A stretch of 64,000 nucleotides of DNA from Amaurobius ferox (taxonomy: Eukaryota > Arthropoda > Arachnida > Araneae > Amaurobiidae): the NCBI GenBank assembly GCA_951213105.1, contig OX578155.1:31450857-31514856 (forward strand), written 5' to 3'. Below, piece by piece: positions 55,735-64,000 of the stretch (its first letter is position 1; every line of letters starts with the position of its first letter). The notes under the pieces are model-generated. The model saw only the letters and a program-made list of their open reading frames with translations. It did no database searches and was not told the origin of the DNA. Both the position numbers and the translations under genes were made by a program.

Positions 55735-56045
55735 ATTCATTCAAAACCATTTTGGCTTCAAGCATCTCTGAACTCGAATCAATCGGTTTTGAGGTGATGT
55801 GTGTATGAGTCTGTGGAGATGATATCTCATGAACTAATGGAGCATTTTGAATGAATTTGGTACAAAAATTACAGTTGGCGAATACTGAAAACTTATTAAT
55901 TTTAAATGAAATCAAATGTTCTAAAGATCCCAAATTTTCGAACGAAATTTTGAAAAAAAATCATCAAAAAATAAAAACATTCAATATTGTTACATAGATA
56001 TTCATTTCTTATGTAATTTTTCATTAGAAAATAGGTTTTTTATGG
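55735..56045 (+). repeat. Interspersed repeat family A, copy 2
   Basis: It contains 'CATCTCTGAACTCGAATCAA', a shortened GT block, 'GAGTCTGTGGAGATGATATC', 'GAATACTGAAAACTTATTAA' and a TTACATAGAT..TTCTTATGTA end matching copy 1. Confidence 0.6.
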
Positions 56046-56049
56046 AACT

Positions 56050-57685
56050 GTTTTTTTTTTAAATATGAGACATTCATTTAAGATATCCAGATATTTTAAT
56101 TAAGCAGATTTCACCTTGTATTCTTTGATTTCATTTATAAATTAGAAGCAGGGTTTGTTAATTTAAATCATGATTAAAATCAATTAATATTTTTTTAATC
56201 GGGTCTTATTTATGAGAGGAAAACCCATGATTTGTCAAATTATTAGTTTGTTCTACTTGATTTAGAGTAATATATATTTACAAAATAAATATATACTGAT
56301 TTTAAAAAACAAGTAGCTGTTAAATTTATTTCTTTTTAAATTAACTAAACTTTATATGCATTTAAAGTATACTTATTTCAATTTTTAGAAGTAATCACTT
56401 TTTTACAAATCTTAAAATAAATATTAAAGTTCTTCTGTTCAGATTTTTCTAAAACTTGCATATTTCCTGATCAATATTTTAATTTTTTCTTTTTTTATTA
56501 TTGAAAAATAAGAATCTTTTTGTGCTTTCTGAAATATTGATCAATTGTAATTGTATTTATATATTTTAACAAGTCTAGGTTAGGTATATTCAGAAATGGG
56601 CAGATTTACTGATAAATGAACTAAATAGCCAGTTAGGGAAGTATTTGTTTTTCAAGTTTAAGATTATTATTTCTTTTTTAAATGAATTCTTTTATTTATT
56701 GGATTTCTGTAAATTTAAATAATGAACACTACCATAATCGCAAAGCTCACATGAAGTTGTATCCAACATCAATAGGATGTCATGACTCAATAAAAATTTT
56801 ATCATGAGCAATATAATGACACTATATATCCCCTAAAAATTGTGCCCTCCCCCCCCCCCCCCCCGCATTAGATAACATAATTTGTGTTTTGGTTTTCAAT
56901 CTGTATACTTTCTGCTAGTGATTGCAGTTTGTTGAAAAATTTTATAAGCTGCTCCTAAACATTGTAGACCTGCACCAAAATAACATTTTATCTACACCCG
57001 AAGGTGCTCTAAACCTTATATGGTAATTAACATCCCTGTATTTGACAATGTTTGTGTCGGTATCGCGATGTGTTTTGATGTTGTTCGTTGTTGAGGAGGA
57101 GGTGTAATCCCGTCCCATCATTGTATCAGCTTCACCCGTTCCTGAAGTCACGAACAGCCAGTGCTCGCTATACAAAATTATCTTCACAGGCAGATCTGGA
57201 GAATGAAACATCCTGGTCCAAATTTAAACAAATTTCCAAAAAAATATCAAATCTGATCAATATATCTTAAAATAAAAGAAAGTGCATTTAAATTGGATCA
57301 ACATATTCTAAAATGAAAACGCTAAAATAGTATTCAACATATGCCAAAATGAAAGCGCTTCTGTTTCAGCATTTGGCTAAACTTCATTACATGAGTTTAA
57401 AAAATCTTTGCCAAAATAAAACTGACGACTAGAAATTGAAAATATAAAAAATCCCAATTGCCTTTCGAAAGCTGTAAGTGATGCAATCCAGTCAAACATG
57501 TAATTACGATAAAATTTATTTTTATATATTTTTCTTAATTATTTGAATCGGAAAGGCTTTGATAAAACTTGTCTGCTGTATAAACTCTTGGGCTTAATTG
57601 CATATCATTTTTTTTTTCCAAATAAATTTGCGGAAAAAATATGGTCTGCATAATGTTATCTCTCTGAGAGGTTCTTTTCTTATTA
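56050..57685. other. AT-rich DNA; possible small exon
   Basis: A poly-C run lies at about 56849-56864. The minus-strand frame 57211-56942 (89 residues, with YTSSSTTNNIKTHRDTDTN) is of normal amino-acid complexity and less AT-rich than its surroundings, but I do not recognise it and no splice sites were assigned. It is left as unassigned. Confidence 0.4.
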
Positions 57686-57689
57686 ATGT

Positions 57690-58330
57690 CTCGATAGCCT
57701 CTGGTTCTAGTTTCAAACATCTCTGAACTCGAATCGAACAGTTTTGACGCGATGTCCGTGTGTGTGTGTGTGTGTGTGAGTTTGTGGACGCGACCTCTCA
57801 CGATATTGTTATAATCAGTGAATACTAGAATCCTATTCATTTTAAACGTGATCAAATTTTCGGAATACTCCCCCCCCCCCCCTCTTTACAAGTTTTGAAA
57901 AAATCAGCACAATTAATTATGATAAGAGGAAAAAATCAGCAAAATTAATTATGATAAAAGGATAAAGCCTCAATTGAGACGTGATTATTCATTAGAAAAC
58001 GAATTATACAAACTTTCAAGAGATTGCATGATTTTCGAAATTTTTTTTAAAAAAACCCTAAAAAATTAAACCTTCGAATAATACTGTTATGTAAAAAATT
58101 ATTTCAAACTATTGAGCGCTAGCATGAACCGTTCTTGAGATATTGCACGTTTTTTCAAATAAATTTATATAAAAAATATATATATAATTAAAAGAGTAAT
58201 AAGTATCGCCAAATATGTTAACTTTTAATATGCAATATTAAGCAACATCAGTCTCATGAATCTAGAATGTATCCATAAATAAAATTGAATACATATTTCT
58301 TAAGTTATCGTGCTTTTTACATCTCGCATT
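57690..58330 (+). repeat. Interspersed repeat family A, copy 3
   Basis: The copy with the longest GT run (57759-57777). It shares 'CATCTCTGAACTCGAATCGA', 'GTGGACGCGA', 'GAATACTAGAATCCTATTCA', 'CCGTTCTTGAGATATTGCA' and later AT-rich blocks with copy 1. Confidence 0.6.
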
Positions 58331-58568
58331 CTTGCTTCACATGATGGGCATATTTTCGAAAGTGTTGAAATGTGTTCAGGTCGTGTTTTTCATCAAAATT
58401 ACCAATGCTAAAATTCATGAATATTTTATCTGTACGTACAGCCCAAACTGCTGCTATAGTAATAAGACTAAAAAACATCGTTAAAAGCATCATAATTTTT
58501 TACTGTATACTGCTTTTAACGAAGTGTTTTCAGTCTTAATATTTTCTCTATAATCGTTTGAAAAATTA

Positions 58569-59797
58569 ACAAGACAGATCAATCATGCTTAAAGCATTGA
58601 TTATGAAACACTTTCCAACTTCAATGCAATTTTATTTAAACAAGTTTAAAATGCAATACATGCCTCGGTGATATTTTAAAACTTATCACAATACTACATT
58701 AATTTATTATATTTGAAAACTTAAACCTTCATCGTAAAAAATGAACTTCATTCAAATGACGGCATTGAAATATAAATTGCGTGGTTTAAATATCTCTAAA
58801 ATGCAATATATTCCACGGTAATATTTTTAAATCTATCATAATACTACGATAATTTATTATATTTGAAAACTTCATCGAAAACAACTGAAATTAATTCAAA
58901 TGACGTCATAGAAAAAATAACACGCCTGGATCTCTCTATAAAAGCAGGATTTCATTCATAACTTTCTCCATTTCATTCATCACAATACTATAATAATTTA
59001 TTTTATTTAAAAATTAAGACCATGGAGCTACAATTCATAAACTTTATGCTTAAAACTTCATCGAAAAAAATCGTCCTTCTGTTTATAAATTCAATTAATA
59101 TTTCATTCATATCAGCCATGCAGACTCCATGGACTGAATTATTTTGTGTTAAAGAAATACAGTAATTCTAATACAACTCATTCTACATATTTTGCTGTTT
59201 ACATTTTACATAGGTGAAAAATAGGCTTAGTTGGAGAAATAATCAAATTTGAATGAGAATTTAAACTCAAATATATTGTCATTGTGTTGTTTTAGTATGT
59301 AGATGCACAGAATTTAAGCAAAAATAAAGTAGTTTTAGGATGGATACAACACTCAATATGAATTAAAAAGAACTTTAAAAAATCACGAATTTGAAACAAG
59401 ATGGATGCCATATATCATTTTGAAGTGGGTCATGCGATCGTTTCATATCATGGTCACGTGATCGTTTCATATAAAATGTGTAATTATTATTTTAATTTTT
59501 ATTTAAAAAACTACTGAATATATTTAGCTGAATTTTTTTTTATATATTTTATGGAACAATTTGACTATTACCTAAAAGTTTCGAAGCAATTTGTGAATTT
59601 TAAATCCGCTTAAAAAATGTTAGAAAAATTAGGTCCCATAGGGCTCAATGTATTTCATTTTTTCAACCCGGGTTCAATCCAAAACTAATTGTGTGATATT
59701 ATTCATTTATATTCCCATAGGTCCTACATACCGTCTGAACAACATACTAAAATTTCATTTTGATTAAGTGATTTTTACGGCAGTTATCGTGCTAACG

Positions 59798-59863
<66 letters not shown>

Positions 59864-61364
59864 GTGAATGAATGAATGAATGAATGAATGAATGAATGAA
59901 CGAACGAACGAAGTCATAAACACTTTTCAACTTTGTTGTAAAGTGTTAAAAAGGAATAGACTGTATTTTATTGTCCTATATGGAGATTAGAACCGCTTTC
60001 TGTGAAATATTCCGAATGCGTTCATGTTAGTGAATGTGGACTCGATAAGAAATAGCACATGATGTTCTCTGCTGATTTATATCCTCGTTCTCTTTATTAT
60101 TAACACTTTACAACAAAGTTGAAAAGTGTTTATGACTTTGTTCTGTCTGTCTGTCCGTTAGCACGATAACTGCCGTAAAAATGACTTAATTAAAATGAAA
60201 TTTTAGTATGTTGTTCAGACGGTCTGTAGGACCTATGGGAATATAAATGAATAATATCACCCAATTAGTTTTGGATTGAACCCGGATTGAAAAAATGAAA
60301 TACATTGAGCCCTATGGGACCTAATTTTTCAAACATTTTTTAAGCGGATTTAAAATTCACAAATTGCTTCGAAAATTTTAGGTAATAGTCAAATTGTTCC
60401 ATAAAATATATAAAAAAAAATTCAGCGAAATATATTCAGTAGTTTTTTAAATAAAAATTAAAATAGTAATTACACATCTTATATGAAACGATCACGTGAC
60501 CATGATATGAAACGATCACATGACCCACTTCAAAATGATATATGGCATCCATCTTGTTTCAAAATCGTGATTTTTTAAAGTTCTTTTTAATTCATATTGA
60601 GTGTTGTATCCGTCCTAAAACTACTTTATTTTTGCTTAAATTATGTGCATCTACATACTAAAACAACACAATGACAATATATTTGAGTTTAAATTCTCAT
60701 TCAAATTTGATTATTTCTACAACTAAGCCTATTTTTCACCTATGTAAAATGTAAACAGCAAAATATGTAGAATGAGTTGTATTAGAATTACTGTATTTCT
60801 TTAACACAAAATAATTCAGTCCATGGAGTCTGCATGGCTGATATGAATGAAATATTAATTGATTTTATAAACAGAAGGACGATTTTTTTCGATGAAGTTT
60901 TAAGCATAAAGTTTATGAATTGTAGCTCCATGGTCTTAATTTTTAAATAAAATAAATTATTATACTATTGTGATGAATGAAATCCTGCTTTTATAGAGAG
61001 ATCCAGGCGTGTTATTTTTTCTATGACGTCATTTGAATTTATTTCAGTTGTTTTCGATGAAGTTTTCAAATATAATAAATTATCGTAGTATTATGATAGT
61101 TTTAAAAATATTACCGTGGAATGTATTGCATTTTAGAGATATTTAAACCAGGCAATTTATATTTCAATGCCGTCATTTGAATGAAGTTCATTTTTTTCAA
61201 TGAAGGTTTAAGTTTTCAAATATAATAAATCAATGTAGTATTGTGATAAGTTTTAAAATATTACCGAGGAATGTATTGCATTTTCGACTTTTTTAAATAA
61301 AATTGCATTGAAGTTGGAAAGTGTTTCATAATCAATGCTTTAAGCATGATTGATCTTTCTTGTT
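58569..61364. mobile_element. Large palindromic (foldback) element, 2.8 kb
   Basis: Arms 58569-59949 and 60100-61364 are inverted copies with only modest divergence, around a 150-bp centre. The outer ends are AACAAGACAGATCAATC and the complement of AACAAGAAAGATCAATC. The innermost pair is TTTGTTGTAAAGTGTTAA / TTAACACTTTACAACAAA. No open frame of interest occurs in either arm. The left arm carries an expanded compound microsatellite absent from the right arm. Confidence 0.8.
59798..59911. repeat. Compound microsatellite (GACA)n(GAAT)n(GAAC)n
   Basis: About sixteen GACA units, then about nine GAAT/TGAA units, then three GAAC units. The matching spot of the right arm (about 60143-60158) has only three to four CTGT units, so the expansion postdates the palindrome. 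Confidence 0.9.
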
Positions 61365-61387
61365 TTAATTAAATTTAATTCACTTTT

Positions 61388-62160
61388 AATTCAATTTTCG
61401 TTCTCATTTGATAACTGGACTTATTTTCAAAGGTGGCGTAGAGAAAATACGAAAAAACTAAAATATCTCGAGAACGTCTAGTGTAATGGGGTTGGTCTTA
61501 TTCTTTTCATCGTTAAAAATTACGTACAAAACAAGCATTTAATGGATTTATTTGAGCATACGTAGTTTTTTATTTTAGATTTGGACGATTTTTGAGCACC
61601 ATTTCGCAAAAAGAGGCAGGTTATTTTTTCCCGAATCGTACCAAAATCTAATCAGCACCAGGGTAACCCACTTTTGACAGTCTACCAAATTTTATGAAAA
61701 TTGGTCAATCAGTTTTTGAGTTAGAGTGGATACATTCACTGCACAGACAGACAGACATACATACGGAGGTCACGCTAAAAATAGTTTTTTCGTGTTCTAG
61801 AGGTCTCGAAAAGTGTAGATCCGTCGAAAACTCAAATTGCGATTCAAGTACTTCCCTATACATTACCATATGTATTGCAGGGAATGTAAAAATCGGATAT
61901 GGGAAGTACAAGACTTTCCCTGCAGTTTCATATTCACGTTCTCTTTATTTCTTCAATAATTAGTTAAATTGCACAAAATAACACTCCACATTATTTTAAA
62001 TTACTCTGAATTTTCACGTTTAATTCAATTTTCACTTTCATATGGTAACTGGATTTGTTTTTAAAAATAGCAAAGCAAAATTGCCAAAAGAACTAAAATA
62101 TCTCAAGAACGGCTAGTCGTAGAGAGTAATGGGGTTGGTCTTATGTCTTGGTCTTTTCAT
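61388..62160. repeat. Pair of diverged direct repeats
   Basis: 61388-61510 and 62021-62160 share 'TTCAATTTTC', 'ATATGGTAACTGGA' (with variants), 'ACTAAAATATCTC.AGAACG.CTAG' and 'TAATGGGGTTGGTCTTAT' in order. The stretch between them holds 'CAGACAGACAGACATACATACGGA' and a palindromic block near 61855-61915 (CTTCCC.ATA..ATT / ...GGGAAGTACAAG). Confidence 0.55.
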
Positions 62161-62772
62161 ATAGTTCTGTTTGTTATAGTTGTTCTTTCATCTTGTTCTT
62201 TTTGCTGAGCAAACCTATTCTGATGTCATATTTCTTGTTAATTTTTCAATGCTGCAATTGTTAATTTGGGTCCTCCCTAATGCAGGGTCCGGAGCAGCTG
62301 CTCCACATGCTCCTGCGTTGGTTAGGCCTTGTGAACAAACACGCTTGCATTTGTAAACATGTAAATGTAAATCATATTACTCTCAAATTTCTCCTACATT
62401 CTGCATGGTACAATTGAGAGGTCAGCTTTGACCAAACAATATACACTTGACTTCTACATTTAGGCACAACGTATCTAGCCCCCCCCCCCCTCCCCCACAC
62501 ATCATCAGCCCATCTCCCGCTTTCTTCACAATTATTCAAGGCAGGGACGGCATGTCAGCATTTCATTTGGGGGTGTGAGATTTGTCTGTATGAAAATCCA
62601 CAATATGGAATAAATAAAATGTCTGTTAACAGGAGGAGAGGGGGATCACAAAATTGAATTGATGTTGAGAAAAATAATTGTTGTTAACATAATTTTTGTA
62701 TATAATTGTGTTAACATAATAGTTGTTAACATAATTTTTCTAAATACAAATATCTATATTTATTTACTTTTT

Positions 62773-63740
62773 ATTGAAGTTTTAAATGCCGGTTCTTAGA
62801 GTCTGGAAGAAGAGAAAAATTGGTTTCAATATCATCATAATGCAGTGGTATATCTTGTTCTATAGCCAAAACAGCTAATGATGAAAATCTTTCTTATCCC
62901 ATTGTACTGCGAAAATAATTCTTCAGCCTCCTGAGATACGAGAAAGACCTTTCACAACGGTCTGAGTTGATTGGCATAGTCAAAAACAATTTAACTAATA
63001 ATGTTATGACAGCAAACACATTTTTTAAATTCCGCTCTTCAAAATAATCCAGTTGACTTTTAAAATGGGGATGGTCTATGTTTTCATTTTTCACCATTGA
63101 GTAAAACAGTCGCAATTCACATAACAATTCCTCTTTCTGGAAGTTATATACTTTGCATATGGTTGACACATTTTCTTTTTCTTTTTCGATATCTGATCCG
63201 GATAATACTGAACTAAGGGCAATAAAACAGATATATTGTTCTCATTAAATCTTGTCTCAAATTTATTAGATACTCAATCTATAATTTCATATTGAATATT
63301 GATTCTTTGATATGATTTAACATCATCATGGGGATTTTTTTCACCGCCTCCGAATTCGGCTGGAATTTTTTTACGCCTTTTCAGTTTTGGTGCAGAATAA
63401 GGATTTTTTTCGCAAAGTTCTGTCACAAAACTCCACATTTAATTGAAATATGCATCAGTGTGAAAAGAACTTACAGTTTCAATAGTAGCTTTGGCCAAAG
63501 CTTGCACAGTCTGAAAATTAAGATCAGATGACTGAAGATGTTTTGATAGAGTATTGCATTGATCAAAAACACTGGGCAATACAAACAAAGTAATTAAAAA
63601 TTCGAACGATGTCATTCATGCATGTTAAAAGTGCTTCGGCTCTTCCACCATTGAGAGAATCGTTTCAGGATAATTCTTCCAATGTTAAAATCACCACTTC
63701 AAAATTATCAAGTAGAGCTTTCGGACAAAAAAATACTTTT
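62773..63740 (-). pseudogene. hAT transposase C-terminal part (ZMYM1-like), decayed
   Basis: On the minus strand, successive frames give KALLDNFEVVILTLEEL (63725-63670), NGGRAEALLTCMNDI, VFDQCNTLSKHLQSS (about 63570), QTVQALAKATIETV, NKFETRFNENN, then the 91-residue open piece 63169-62894. That piece ends in PINSDRCERSFSYLRRLKNYFRSTMG, the signature of the hAT dimerisation domain. After an in-frame TAA the frame continues ERFSSLAVLAIEQDIP. At least three stops and two frameshifts separate the pieces. The order matches the TTF-type/ZMYM1-like branch of hAT proteins. The N-terminal half lies beyond, or is lost before, 63740. It is non-functional. Confidence 0.8.
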
Positions 63741-63763
63741 TTCCTTACTCAAAATCTTTCCAG

Positions 63764-63930
63764 TCCTTCCGAAAGAGTCCTGGTGACCTAGAAGCTTGAA
63801 TTTTTGCGCACCTATTCTAACGTTTACATCACGGACTTGACACCCCCCCCCCTGTGGGGCAAAGAAGTTATTTTATTTTTGAAGTCCTTCAAGACCCCCC
63901 CAGAAGTACTCCGGTGACCTAAAAGTTCGA
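63764..63930. repeat. Imperfect tandem pair with C-runs
   Basis: 'GTCCTTC', then 'TCC(T/G)GTGACCTA(G/A)AAG.T' and 'TTGC.CAC/AAC' occur at 63764-63810 and again at 63881-63935. Poly-C runs sit at 63842-63851 and 63894-63901. No gene is seen to the window end. Confidence 0.5.
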
Positions 63931-64000
63931 AACTTTGCAAACTTATCAACCACGGGACAGAATCTATCTGGGTCAATTTTTGATAATCTGCTTTCGACAC

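Noticed and set aside
56942..57211. Exon of an unknown host gene
   Set aside because: Composition is plausible, but there is no recognised domain, splice site or neighbour exon; kept only as a remark.

Overview
The window is eukaryotic, AT-rich and poor in genes. The evidence is spliceosome-era repeat content (tRNA/5S-derived SINEs, a Jockey-type LINE, an LTR element, Helitron-, P-, Merlin-, Tigger- and hAT-like DNA transposons) and long C2H2 zinc-finger arrays; there are no operons. The style of the fingers (repeated CEMCQKAFS) and of the retroelement gag suggests an arthropod, perhaps a chelicerate such as a spider. That is an inference from memory of family style, not from a search. No conserved single-copy host gene is recognised.

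Layout. 1-4.1 kb: AT-rich DNA with one interspersed repeat (family A) and a 39-bp tandem repeat. 4.1-21.7 kb: one decayed C2H2 array read on the minus strand, split by three separate insertions: a 5.15-kb THAP-containing P-like foldback element (4586-9739), an 8.3-kb head-to-tail array of Helitron-like units stuffed with tRNA-derived SINE monomers (9851-18174), and a 0.8-kb hAT-like MITE (18674-19476). 22-26 kb: AT-rich spacer with a short MITE and a 5'-truncated SINE. 26.5-30.3 kb: a Jockey-like LINE with four in-frame stops in ORF2. 30.8-33.4 kb: a SINE interrupted by a second insertion, a 0.7-kb palindrome and a local duplication. 35.1-35.4 kb: a composite 5S rRNA/tRNA SINE. 36.3-37.9 kb: a second C2H2 locus on the plus strand with 12 good fingers in one open frame; its upstream DNA matches, inverted, the DNA upstream of the first array, so the two loci are inverted paralogues transcribed away from each other. 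38.1-40.2 kb: a Merlin-type transposon with one nonsense codon, then a second, more decayed Merlin transposase fragment. 43.0-48.2 kb: a complete, very young LTR element on the minus strand (5-bp target duplication, 806-bp LTRs differing at about five positions) that encodes one intact 847-residue Gag-protease protein but no reverse transcriptase or integrase. 48.5-50 kb: a Tigger/pogo remnant and a small foldback. 51.2-51.9 kb: the second copy of the MITE. 52-58 kb: AT-rich DNA with two more family A copies. 58.6-61.4 kb: a 2.8-kb palindrome. 62.8-63.7 kb: a hAT transposase pseudogene on the minus strand.

The two most unusual things are the pol-less LTR element, whose polyprotein carries two tandem retropepsin-like domains (DSG at residues 489-491, DTG at 632-634), and the P-like foldback, whose long inverted arms are built from about 10-11 copies of a 140-bp unit around a frameshifted THAP exon. 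Repeat boundaries were read by eye and are approximate unless a target-site duplication is quoted.
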